Assembly (NCBI RefSeq): GCF_042788235.1
Contig: NZ_JBHZOL010000021.1
Coordinates: 201,968 to 265,967 of the forward strand
From: Sphaerothrix epifaneia
GTDB lineage: Bacteria > Cyanobacteriota > Cyanobacteriia > Phormidesmidales > Phormidesmidaceae
DNA: 64,000 nt
Direction: 5' to 3'
Made by a program: the position numbers and the translations under genes. This document shows positions 26,300-34,605 of the stretch, piece after piece. The notes under the pieces are model-generated. The model saw only the letters and a list, made by a program, of their open reading frames with translations. It searched no databases and was not told the origin of the DNA. How positions within the stretch are numbered: the stretch's first letter is position 1; the number at the start of each line of letters is the position of its first letter.

Positions 26300-27829
26300 T
26301 TACAACCTGCGCCAACGGCGGCCATCGTGATTGAGCAGCAGTTCAGCTTCAACCGGCTCCCAAGTGCCAGCCTCATAAAGGGGAACAGACTCAGGCGGAG
26401 CCGGAGCGTCCCAAGCCTGCAACAAAGGCGTCAAAACTCGCCAAGAAGCTTCAACCTCATCTCCCCGCGTAAAAAGCGTTTGGTCGCCTAACATACAGTC
26501 CACCAGAAGACGGCTATAGGCGTCTGTACTTGCTTTACCAAAAGCAGCATCGTAACGAAAATCCATATCCACGGAGCGCGTACGAAGCGAATTGCCGGGA
26601 GTTTTAACCTCAAATCGCATTGAGATGCCTTCGTCAGGCTGAATGCGCAGCGCCAGAACGTTGTGGTTCATCTGCTTAGCCGCTGACTGAAACATCAGGT
26701 AAGGCACTTCCTTAAAGTGAATAGAAATTTCCGTTACCTTTTTGGGCATGCGCTTACCTGTGCGCATGTAAAAGGGCACCCCTTTCCAACGCCAGTTATC
26801 GACATAGAGCTTAATAGCGGCGTAAGTTGGCGTTGTCGATTTGGGATCAGCGCCTTCTTCTTGCCGATACCCCGGCACAGGTTTGCCCTTCATCCACCCG
26901 GCTGAGTATTGCCCTCGCACGGCTGATAGCTCTAGTTCGCTGAGATCAGCTAAGCGCGTTGCTTGAATAACTTTCACCTTTTCCGTGCGAATGCTGTTAG
27001 CGTCTAGAGAGTTAGGGGCTTCCATTGCGGTTAAGCAAAACAGCTGCATGAGGTGATTTTGCACCATGTCTCTAAGCGCACCAGCCGTTTCGTAGTAGCC
27101 CGCTCGACCTTCTAGCCCTACGGTTTCAGCCACCGTAATTTGCACATGATCGACAAACTGGCGATTCCACAGCGGCTCAAAAATAGCGTTGGCAAAGCGA
27201 AAAACCATCAGGTTTTGTACGGTTTCTTTGCCCAAGTAGTGGTCAATTCGGTAAATCTGGCTTTCGTCACAAACCTGGCTAACGGTGCGGTTTAAGACTC
27301 TAGCCGAGGCTAAGTCGCGGCCAAAAGGTTTTTCAATCACCAGCCGCTGCTTACTCGGATCGCTCAGCATGCCCGCATTCCCTAGCTGCTGAGCGGCCTC
27401 CCCAAAGAAACGAGGAGCTACGGATAGATAAAAAACCCGGTTGCCCCGCGTGCCCCGCTTTTCGTCTAGCTCAGCTAAAAAGGCTTTGAGTTTGTGATAG
27501 CTTTCGGGCTGATCAATATTGCCAGAACAGTAAAAAAGTCCTTTAGCAAAATCGTCCCACAGGTCTTGGCTACCAATACCCCCGCCAAACTCATCGACCC
27601 CTTCTTTGAGGTGATCGCGAAAATAGTCATGGCTCCAATCGCGTCGAGAAACCCCTACGATAGTTGTTTCTGGGGGCAAACGCCGTTCGCGGCGCATTTG
27701 ATAAAGAGCGGGCACTAGTTTGCGGTGGGTTAAATCGCCTGAAGCCCCAAAAATGATCAAAATTTGGGGATCGGGAATCGGATCTTGCTGGAGACCGACG
27801 CGAAGCGGATTTTCAAGTAGGGTGACCAT
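26300..27829 (-). CDS. zwf: Glucose-6-phosphate 1-dehydrogenase
   Basis: The 509-aa enzyme oxidises glucose 6-phosphate to 6-phosphogluconolactone with NADP+, the entry step of the oxidative pentose phosphate pathway that feeds dark respiration and N2 fixation in cyanobacteria. The NADP-binding motif GASGDLTHRK is at about 29-38 and the catalytic segment RIDHYLGKE near 194-202. Length is normal for the family. It lies between tal (108-bp gap upstream) and opcA, in the conserved fbp-tal-zwf-opcA order. Confidence 0.98.
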   Translation of the reverse strand: MVTLLENPLRVGLQQDPIPDPQILIIFGASGDLTHRKLVPALYQMRRERRLPPETTIVGVSRRDWSHDYFRDHLKEGVDEFGGGIGSQDLWDDFAKGLFYCSGNIDQPESYHKLKAFLAELDEKRGTRGNRVFYLSVAPRFFGEAAQQLGNAGMLSDPSKQRLVIEKPFGRDLASARVLNRTVSQVCDESQIYRIDHYLGKETVQNLMVFRFANAIFEPLWNRQFVDHVQITVAETVGLEGRAGYYETAGALRDMVQNHLMQLFCLTAMEAPNSLDANSIRTEKVKVIQATRLADLSELELSAVRGQYSAGWMKGKPVPGYRQEEGADPKSTTPTYAAIKLYVDNWRWKGVPFYMRTGKRMPKKVTEISIHFKEVPYLMFQSAAKQMNHNVLALRIQPDEGISMRFEVKTPGNSLRTRSVDMDFRYDAAFGKASTDAYSRLLVDCMLGDQTLFTRGDEVEASWRVLTPLLQAWDAPAPPESVPLYEAGTWEPVEAELLLNHDGRRWRRL

Positions 27830-27937
27830 AGGCGCGTAGAGTAGGAAGACACAGGTGAGGGATGATATTGACCCAACCGCAGCGGGAAATCAACCAGATT
27901 TGGCAGATTTCCCGTGGTTAGTTAAACCGGGCTGGGC

Positions 27938-29083
27938 TTAAGCGGGCGATAGCTGCTTGACTTTGGTAACCAGTGAATCCATTAGCTTGTCGAAGGGCTG
28001 GACAAACTTGTCGATACCTTCTTCGAGCAGTTCATCCATGATTTGGTCGAGCTGAATCCCCAGTTCAGGCAAACTGTCGATTAGCTGATAGGCTTGATCG
28101 ACTTCTGTTTCAATGCGGCTGTCAACGTCGCAGTGATCAGCACAAGCTTCGATAGTGTCGGGGGGTAGGGTGTTGACGGTATCCGGGCCGATTAACTCGT
28201 CAACGTACATAACATCGCTGTAGTCAGGATTTTTGGTGCTGGTGCTAGCCCACAATAGCCGCTGTACTTTAGCGCCTTTTTGCGCGAGGGCTTGCCAGCG
28301 ATCGCTATTGATTATCTTTTTGTATTCCTGATAAGCGATTTTAGCGTTGGCGATCGCGACTTCGCCTTTGACGGCTTGCAGCTTGGCTTTTTGACTGAGG
28401 TTGTCTTCGCCCACTAGCAGTTCATCAACGCGATCGTCTACTTTGGTGTCAATGCGGCTAAGGAAGAAGCTAGCGACCGACGCTATCTGGCTAATATCTT
28501 CGCCTTGTTCAACTCGCTTCTCTAGACCGCGAATGTAAGCCCAGGCCGCTTCTTGATAAGCATCGACGGAAAAGAGCAGCGTCACATTGACGTTGATACC
28601 TTCGCTGATAGCTCGCTCAATTGCAGGAACCCCCTCTGGCGTCCCTGGGATCTTAATCATCAGGTTGGGTCGATTCAGATCGCTGAAGTAGCGGCGGGCG
28701 GTTGCCGTTGTCTCTTCGTGGTCGCGAGCCAAACTGGGGGGGACTTCTAAACTAACGTAACCATCTAAACCCTGGGTTTGCTGATAAATGGGCATCAGCG
28801 TGTCGCAAGCGCGGCGAATGTCTTCAAACACCAGCGACTCGTAAATTTCTTCCACTGACTTGCCCGCCCGGATACCCGCTTCAATATCCTGGTCGTAGAT
28901 GGCATTTCCGGCGATCGCCTTTTGGAAAATGGCTGGATTAGAGGTAATGCCATGCACATCGCGGCTTTCAATGAGCTTTTCTAACTCACCCGATTGCAAA
29001 ATGTCGCGGCTGAGGTTGTCCATCCAAACACTCTGGCCATAATCTTTGAGGTGAAGAATGGGGTTGTCTGCAGTAGCAGCCAT
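27938..29083 (-). CDS. tal: Transaldolase
   Basis: The 381-aa protein is a transaldolase of the longer actinobacterial/cyanobacterial type. It exchanges a dihydroxyacetone unit between sedoheptulose 7-phosphate and glyceraldehyde 3-phosphate. The barrel signatures are GITSNPAIFQKAI (about 45-57) and the Schiff-base lysine in NLMIKIPGT (about 141-149). Second gene of the fbp-tal-zwf-opcA cluster, 89 bp downstream of fbp, with a tandem 20-bp duplication in the gap. Confidence 0.96.
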   Translation of the reverse strand: MAATADNPILHLKDYGQSVWMDNLSRDILQSGELEKLIESRDVHGITSNPAIFQKAIAGNAIYDQDIEAGIRAGKSVEEIYESLVFEDIRRACDTLMPIYQQTQGLDGYVSLEVPPSLARDHEETTATARRYFSDLNRPNLMIKIPGTPEGVPAIERAISEGINVNVTLLFSVDAYQEAAWAYIRGLEKRVEQGEDISQIASVASFFLSRIDTKVDDRVDELLVGEDNLSQKAKLQAVKGEVAIANAKIAYQEYKKIINSDRWQALAQKGAKVQRLLWASTSTKNPDYSDVMYVDELIGPDTVNTLPPDTIEACADHCDVDSRIETEVDQAYQLIDSLPELGIQLDQIMDELLEEGIDKFVQPFDKLMDSLVTKVKQLSPA

Positions 29084-29136
29084 ATAAATCTCCTGATAAC
29101 AACTGGTAAGAACTAAAAAACAGTGACTTCAAATGC

Positions 29137-29176
29137 GGATTAACTCGCCTGCCTAAGGATTAACTCGCCTGCCTAA
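29137..29176. repeat. Exact 20-bp tandem duplication at the fbp stop codon
   Basis: GGATTAACTCGCCTGCCTAA occurs twice in a row. The fbp stop codon lies in the second (plus-strand) copy, so the duplication extends the 3' end of fbp into the gap before tal. Confidence 0.9.
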
Positions 29177-30237
29177 GATTGAGAAGCTGCTAGTTCAGCC
29201 TCAGCTTCCCGCTGGCGTTCGCTAATAAAAGATTCAACCAGCGCCACGTCATCGCTACTACCAATCACCAAAGGCGTCCGTGCATGTAGCTTATCGGGTA
29301 CCACTTGCAAAATCGGCTGAGTGCCCGTGCTGGCTCGTCCCCCCGCTTGCTCGGCTAAGTAGGCCAAAGGCGCTGTTTCGTAGAGGAGTCGCAGCTTACC
29401 TTCAGGCTTTTTGACCGTGCCGGGGTAAAGAAACACGCCGCCTTGCATCAAAATGCGATGAAAGTCGCCGACTAAAGCGCCACTGTAGCGGGCTGAGTAA
29501 CCGTCATGTCTATGAACATAACGAATAAAATCACGGATTGAATCCTCCCATTGCCAGAAATTCCCTTCGTTGACGCTATAGGTTGGGCCATGTTCGGGTA
29601 TCCGAATATTTTCACTAGACAGGATAAATTCTCCCAAACTGGGGTCTAAGGTGAAGGCGTGGACGCCATAACCCATGGAGTAAACCAGAACCGTGCTGGG
29701 GCCATACAAGATATAGCCTGCCGCAATTTGTTCGTGGCCGTCTTGCAGCAAATCGGCGGCGCTTTGGTCAACATCGTCGCCCGTTTGTTGGCGAATGGCA
29801 AAAATGGAGCCGACATTGAGGTTAATGTCCACATTAGAAGAGCCGTCAATGGGGTCGTAGAGCAGCGTGTAGCGCCCCACTGGGCAATTTTCAGGAATGT
29901 AGTAAGGTTTTTCCATTTCTTCAGAGGCTAAGCGGCATACCAGCCCGCTTTGCTTAAAGACGGAGATAAAAACGTCGTTGGCAAAAACGTCCATCCGTTT
30001 GACGTCTTCACCCTGAACATTGGTGCGGCCCGTAAAGCCCAATGCATCTTCCATTAGCCCTGCATGGGTGAGCCGTCGGGCAATCAGCTTGCCCGCTAAG
30101 GCAATCCGATTCATCAAAGCGCTGAGGTCTTGCGCTTCTGGGCCAAAGCTTTGAAGCTGTTGCAAGACGTGGCGTGAAAGGGTCATGCAGTCGCGGTCTA
30201 AAGCTGCTGCCTGGGCTGGCTGGTAGCCGTTAACCAT
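29173..30237 (-). CDS. fbp: Fructose-1,6-bisphosphatase, class 1
   Basis: The 354-aa enzyme hydrolyses fructose 1,6-bisphosphate to fructose 6-phosphate in gluconeogenesis and sugar recycling. The metal/active-site motif YDPIDGSSNVDINLNVGS is near residues 118-135 and the C-terminal KLRLLYETAPLAYLAEQAGG block near 281-300. A strong AGGAGG Shine-Dalgarno precedes the ATG. It is the first gene of the OPP cluster and is transcribed divergently from pfkA, which encodes the opposing reaction. In cyanobacteria this class I enzyme is distinct from the Calvin-cycle FBP/SBPase (GlpX type). Confidence 0.97.
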   Translation of the reverse strand: MVNGYQPAQAAALDRDCMTLSRHVLQQLQSFGPEAQDLSALMNRIALAGKLIARRLTHAGLMEDALGFTGRTNVQGEDVKRMDVFANDVFISVFKQSGLVCRLASEEMEKPYYIPENCPVGRYTLLYDPIDGSSNVDINLNVGSIFAIRQQTGDDVDQSAADLLQDGHEQIAAGYILYGPSTVLVYSMGYGVHAFTLDPSLGEFILSSENIRIPEHGPTYSVNEGNFWQWEDSIRDFIRYVHRHDGYSARYSGALVGDFHRILMQGGVFLYPGTVKKPEGKLRLLYETAPLAYLAEQAGGRASTGTQPILQVVPDKLHARTPLVIGSSDDVALVESFISERQREAEAELAASQS

Positions 30238-30732
30238 ATCGTTTTCCTCCTAAATTTTTTGCGTCTTCTCAGGCAGAGACGCCGTTATTACATCAATTAA
30301 CAGATTGATTGGGGTTTGCCACCGCCCATTGGTTCCATATTAGGTAGGCAATTTAAAGACCGTTGCTAAGCTTTAGACGAACTATAGAAATCGCGATCGC
30401 CGCCTGTAAAATTAGCGAATTTGTGGGTTCAGACTTTGTAAAACTTGATGATTAAAAAAAGATTAGCAAATCTCCGCAAGCGCCTATTTCTACCCTCTTT
30501 CATTCCAGGTCGGGTTTCTCTAAAGCTGGTATATTCAGGGTTACGAGATTTTGGCTAGCAGCAAAATGAGAGTTTCTCAGGGTTCAACGCCTGCCTAAAA
30601 ATAATGAGGTGTTGACATTGACAACGTGGCCGCTATCAACACTCGGCCAAAAATTAAAAATTTTCTGCACAACAGATTACCAGCGCCTTTAATACCGGAT
30701 AGTCTTGATAGCTCACATCAAGAGGGAATGAC
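30238..30732. promoter_or_regulatory. Shared divergent promoter region fbp / pfkA
   Basis: A 495-bp region separating the two oppositely acting enzyme genes. It is AT-richer than its surroundings. A GTA-N10-TAC near 30530 does not have the spacing of an NtcA site. No convincing small gene was found. Confidence 0.5.
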
Positions 30733-31845
30733 ATGAGCAAAATCAAACGGATTGGAATTCTCACCAGTGGGGGAGACTGTGCCGGGTTGAACGCCGCCAT
30801 TCGCGCAGTTACCCACCGAGCTATTGGCACTTACGACTGGGAAGTGTTTGGCATCTGCCGCGCTACTCACGGGTTAATGCACCGCCCACCGGAGTACATT
30901 CAATTTGGCCTTTCAGATACTTACCCGCTGCTAACGCTAGGCGGCACTATTTTAGGCACCACCAACAAAGGCAATCCTTTTGCTTATCCCATGCCGGATG
31001 GTAGTCTGCGCGATCGCTCTGAAGAAATCATTGCAGGCTACCACCAGATGAATTTGGATGCGCTAATTGGCATCGGTGGAGATGGCAGTTTGGCGATTTT
31101 GCGTCAGCTAGCCCAGCAGGGTGGGATCAATTTGGTGGCTATTCCCAAAACGATTGACAACGACCTTGGCAGTACCGAACGCTCTGTCGGCTTTGATACG
31201 GCTGTTAACATCGCCACAGAAGCCCTCGATCGCCTGCATTTTACCGCTGCTAGCCACTCGCGGGTGATGATTTTAGAAGTGATGGGGCGCGATGCAGGGC
31301 ATATTGCCCTTAACGCTGGCATTGCAGGGGGTGCCGATATTATTTTGATCCCCGAAATTGCCTATACGATTGACAATGTTTGTCAGGCAATTGAACAGTT
31401 GCACCAACGTGGGCGCAATTTTGCGCTGATGGTGGTCGCTGAATCAGTCTGTGACGAAACGGGCTGCAAGGTGACCCAAACCAATCGCCTGGGGCAGTGT
31501 CGTCTAGGCGGCATTGGTCAATACTTAGCTGATACCATTTCTGATTGCAGCGGTGCCGAAACGCGGGTAACAGTTTTGGGGCATGTGCAGCGGGGTGGGG
31601 TGCCGTCTCCGTTAGATCGGGTGCTGGCTAGCGCTTTTGGGGTAGCCGCAGTCGATTTGATTGCCGAAGGCAAGTTTGACCATATGGTGAGCTGGTACGA
31701 TCGCGATGTCATTAGCGTGCCGATTGCTGAGGCGATCGCTCAGTACCGCGCTGTCGATCCAGACGACATTCTGGTTAGAACGGCGCGCTCGATTGGTATT
31801 TGTTTTGGGGATCACGCCGTCAAGCTAGATGCAGCTAGACGTTAG
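30733..31845 (+). CDS. pfkA: 6-phosphofructokinase
   Basis: The 370-aa enzyme phosphorylates fructose 6-phosphate to the 1,6-bisphosphate. Visible motifs are GGDCAGLNAAIRAV (about 13-26), GIGGDGSLAILR (about 112-123) and PKTIDNDLG (about 136-144). The glycine in GGDGS matches ATP-dependent enzymes, whereas the lysine in PKTIDND is the residue found in PPi-dependent and mixed-clade enzymes; this G/K combination is known in an ATP-type clade, so ATP use is favoured but not certain. An AGAGGGA Shine-Dalgarno supports the start. It is divergent from fbp and its stop interlocks with that of the convergent dacB gene. Confidence 0.95.
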   Translation: MSKIKRIGILTSGGDCAGLNAAIRAVTHRAIGTYDWEVFGICRATHGLMHRPPEYIQFGLSDTYPLLTLGGTILGTTNKGNPFAYPMPDGSLRDRSEEIIAGYHQMNLDALIGIGGDGSLAILRQLAQQGGINLVAIPKTIDNDLGSTERSVGFDTAVNIATEALDRLHFTAASHSRVMILEVMGRDAGHIALNAGIAGGADIILIPEIAYTIDNVCQAIEQLHQRGRNFALMVVAESVCDETGCKVTQTNRLGQCRLGGIGQYLADTISDCSGAETRVTVLGHVQRGGVPSPLDRVLASAFGVAAVDLIAEGKFDHMVSWYDRDVISVPIAEAIAQYRAVDPDDILVRTARSIGICFGDHAVKLDAARR

Positions 31846-33257
31846 TTCCCGGCGACAAATGCCTGATTGCGTTGGGGATTGCCCAATTGATAGAGCGGTT
31901 GATCAAAATCAACGCTGGGCTGAAGGCGATCGGAAACGGTCGTAGGGCTACCCCAATGCTGCTGCATCGCTTTAAGCAAGTTATCCTGCCCTTGGCGTAG
32001 CCCCTCTAAATTGCCGCCCTGATTGAGAATGGCAAACCACACCAAAGCGCGATCGCGGGTAGGAAACACCCCGGCTAAGGAACTGACGGTCGCTAAGCTA
32101 CCTGTTTTCAAAGCGGCGTGGGCAGGTAAATCTCGGTAGGCTAAAGTGCCCGTATCGCGACCCGCCACGGGCAAAACATCGGCAATGGTATAGCCTTCTG
32201 CTTGCAGCATCCGCTCTAGCGTGGTCAGCATCGCCACCACCATGCGCGGTGAGATCTGATTTTCTACGCCTAATCCTGACCCATTGACCAACTGAATTTC
32301 GTTGGCTGGAACCCTTGTCTTTTCAGCTACCTTCGCCATCACAACAGCAGCCCCTCCAGCCAGATCAGCCATCTGCTCAGCCATGACATTGTTGCTGTAG
32401 ATATTCATCGCTTTGAGAATAGCCACCAGCGGCAAAGACTGATGCTGTACGACCCAAGCCGATACTTGGCCAACCGCATCGAGGGGCTGTACTTGAATGC
32501 CGCCTTGAATCGACACCTGGGGGTGAGGGGTATTGGGGGGTAGAGCTTGATACTGGCTCTCAATTTCGGACGACCAGCGCTGCGCGTCGATCGCCTGCTC
32601 TAGCAGCTCACCAGCGCGGTACGGGTCTGCTTCAAAGTTCATGGTAAAGTCGCCCAAAACAATGAGATCGCCTTCTACCGTTGAAATGCCAGCCGCCTGT
32701 AAGGCGTTGCCTAAAGCGATCGCCTCTTCCCAGACAAAAAAGGGATCGCTGCCGCTACGCACGACTAAATTACCGCTGACGACGCCATTTTCAATCGGGC
32801 CAGTGACCCCCACCAGCGTTTCAAAGCGATGATCGGGTCGCCAGGTGGAGAGAGCCGCCAGCGTTGTGGCAATTTTGGTTAATGAAGCGGCCGGTAGGGG
32901 CGTGGTTGCTTGGTGGTAGGTTTCGGTGGTACTGCCAGTAAAAAAGAACAAACCTTGGGTATTCGCCCCTAGCCCCTGGTTGGCTAAATTTGCCAGATAT
33001 TGTTGGGCGATCGCCGAGGCGGCGGGATCAGGTTCAAACAGTTGGGCAACCCAGGGAGACCGCCACTGCACCGCTAACTCAATGGTGTCCAGGTTAGAGG
33101 CGACTAGCGGCTGACTTTGGCTCCCCCCCATCACAAAGGAAAGCAGGCCCATCCCCATCATTGGTAACAACCCCATCATGGATACACTCACCCAGAGAAC
33201 AGACGTTTTACCTGGTAAAGATACACTAGAACTGTGAGTTTCAACCGCCCAGTTCAT
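31842..33257 (-). CDS. dacB: D-alanyl-D-alanine carboxypeptidase/endopeptidase, PBP4 (S13) family
   Basis: The 471-aa protein trims peptidoglycan cross-links in the periplasm. The N-terminal ~50 residues hold a hydrophobic Met-rich signal segment. Catalytic motifs of the S13 family are all present: SLTK (the SxxK serine), SNN (SxN) in IYSNNVMAEQM, and KTG in ALKTGSLATVSS. Its stop overlaps the pfkA stop by the shared TTAG at 31842-31845, and its start codon overlaps the divergent ccb gene start in the palindrome CATG at 33255-33258, so no intergenic DNA exists on either side. Confidence 0.93.
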   Translation of the reverse strand: MNWAVETHSSSVSLPGKTSVLWVSVSMMGLLPMMGMGLLSFVMGGSQSQPLVASNLDTIELAVQWRSPWVAQLFEPDPAASAIAQQYLANLANQGLGANTQGLFFFTGSTTETYHQATTPLPAASLTKIATTLAALSTWRPDHRFETLVGVTGPIENGVVSGNLVVRSGSDPFFVWEEAIALGNALQAAGISTVEGDLIVLGDFTMNFEADPYRAGELLEQAIDAQRWSSEIESQYQALPPNTPHPQVSIQGGIQVQPLDAVGQVSAWVVQHQSLPLVAILKAMNIYSNNVMAEQMADLAGGAAVVMAKVAEKTRVPANEIQLVNGSGLGVENQISPRMVVAMLTTLERMLQAEGYTIADVLPVAGRDTGTLAYRDLPAHAALKTGSLATVSSLAGVFPTRDRALVWFAILNQGGNLEGLRQGQDNLLKAMQQHWGSPTTVSDRLQPSVDFDQPLYQLGNPQRNQAFVAGN

Positions 33258-33924
33258 GGCAAAGCCGGATCAAACCCTAGTCCTGCGCCGTCTTCCTATT
33301 GTAGTCGGTGCGATCGCCGGAACCCTGCTAATGGTCAACCGCTTGGCAACGCCCGTGCTGACTGACTCACAAGCGCGATCGGATGCCTTAGGCGTCATTA
33401 TTAGCGCCGTTTTGATTCTAACGGGGCTGTTATGGCAGCAAATTCAGCCCAAGCCCCCCGAAGCGGTAGAACTGGTGGGTGAATCTGGCTTTGAGCTAGG
33501 CAAAGACCTGCCGGAAGTTGTGCAGACAGAACTGGCCTGGGCTTCTCATCTTTTGCTAACTAACACCGTTACGCGATCGGTGGTTGCTTACTATCAAGGC
33601 CAGGTAATTATGCGCCGTGGCACTTTAGGCCCGGTGGCAGAGGTGAAGCCCGGAGCCATTTTGCAGCGGGTGCTGGCTAAACAAGCTCCGGTCTACCTGG
33701 TTAGCCTCAAAATTTACCCCGGTCGGGTCGAATTTGACTACCTACCCGAAAACACGCAAGGCGTGATCTGTCAGCCGATGGGCAACGGCGGGGCGCTCAT
33801 TTTAGCAGCCAATGCCCCTCGCAGCTACACCCAGCAAGACGAAACCTGGATTGCGGGCATTGCCGATAAGCTGGGCAATACCCTAGATCAGGCGATCGCG
33901 CCCTCTGCTTCAACCCCGTCTTAA
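33256..33924 (+). CDS. Cofactor assembly of complex C subunit B (CCB2/CCB4-like)
   Basis: The 222-aa protein has two N-terminal membrane segments (about 14-30 and 45-60) and a soluble domain with GRVEFDYLPENTQGVICQPMGNGG. This matches the CCB2/CCB4 (DUF2930) family needed for covalent attachment of heme cn (ci) to cytochrome b6 of the b6f complex. One paralogue is visible. Start codon shares CATG with the divergent dacB start; promoter signals must therefore lie inside dacB or internal. Family assignment is fairly secure from length, topology and sequence style. Confidence 0.8.
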   Translation: MAKPDQTLVLRRLPIVVGAIAGTLLMVNRLATPVLTDSQARSDALGVIISAVLILTGLLWQQIQPKPPEAVELVGESGFELGKDLPEVVQTELAWASHLLLTNTVTRSVVAYYQGQVIMRRGTLGPVAEVKPGAILQRVLAKQAPVYLVSLKIYPGRVEFDYLPENTQGVICQPMGNGGALILAANAPRSYTQQDETWIAGIADKLGNTLDQAIAPSASTPS

Positions 33925-33949
33925 CCGCCAGCGCGATCATCAAGCTGGG

Positions 33950-34582
33950 CTAGTCAAACAGCCCTACCTGGCCGCGATATCCGGTAAACAGGCGACTGCC
34001 ATCAGGAAAAATATGAACTTCCATTTGATCGCTCGCCCAGTTAATAGCGTTTTTAAGCGCTGGGTTGAAGACATGAACCCGCTGATTTTGGGAAGACACA
34101 GGAGAGGTCGCCTCGTGAATGGCTAGCGATTCTACATAGGGGCCATCTACTAAAATATCGAGCTGCGCTAACAAAGCCTGAGAGCCGACAGGGGCTGATT
34201 CTGCCTGTAACTGTTCCCAGGTAAACCCTGAAAAAGACATAACGCTTAACCCTTGCGCTTTCACCTGCCGAGCGACTTCAGCTAAGGCCACAGCTTGCCA
34301 AAAAGGTTCACCCCCCGAAAAGGTTACGCCCTGGTTGCGCGGTTCACGCAAAATGCGATTGACCAGAGCCTCAACAGAAATAATTTGGTTTGGGGCAAAC
34401 GACCAAGACTGAGGATTAAAGCAGCCAGAACACTGGCGGCAGCAACCCTGCACCCACACGACTGCCCGACAGTCTGGCCCGTTGACTTCAGATCGATCTA
34501 CGTATCCCATCAGATTCAGGTGTTCTGGTAGTATGGATGCCAAAGGGGAAAGCAGCGGCGATGCCGGGGGGAAAGCAGCCAT
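33950..34582 (-). CDS. NrdG-like radical SAM protein
   Basis: The 210-aa protein shows a CxxxCxxC iron-sulfur motif (C-CRQ-C-SG-C near residues 47-54) and a VTFSGGEPFWQ block (about 85-95), both diagnostic of radical SAM proteins of the anaerobic ribonucleotide reductase activase type (4Fe-4S single-cluster). A strong AAGGAGG Shine-Dalgarno supports the first ATG. No nrdD gene is in the window, and many cyanobacteria carry such a gene without NrdD, so the substrate is uncertain. Next gene upstream on the same strand is a flavin oxidoreductase 23 bp away, so the two are probably co-transcribed. Confidence 0.85.
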   Translation of the reverse strand: MAAFPPASPLLSPLASILPEHLNLMGYVDRSEVNGPDCRAVVWVQGCCRQCSGCFNPQSWSFAPNQIISVEALVNRILREPRNQGVTFSGGEPFWQAVALAEVARQVKAQGLSVMSFSGFTWEQLQAESAPVGSQALLAQLDILVDGPYVESLAIHEATSPVSSQNQRVHVFNPALKNAINWASDQMEVHIFPDGSRLFTGYRGQVGLFD

Positions 34583-34605
34583 GATATTTAGCCTCCTTTC
34601 TTGAT

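Noticed and set aside
30530..30545. GTA-N10-TAC as a possible NtcA site upstream of fbp
   Set aside because: NtcA sites have an 8-nt spacer; spacing here is 10 and no matching -10 box is placed correctly.
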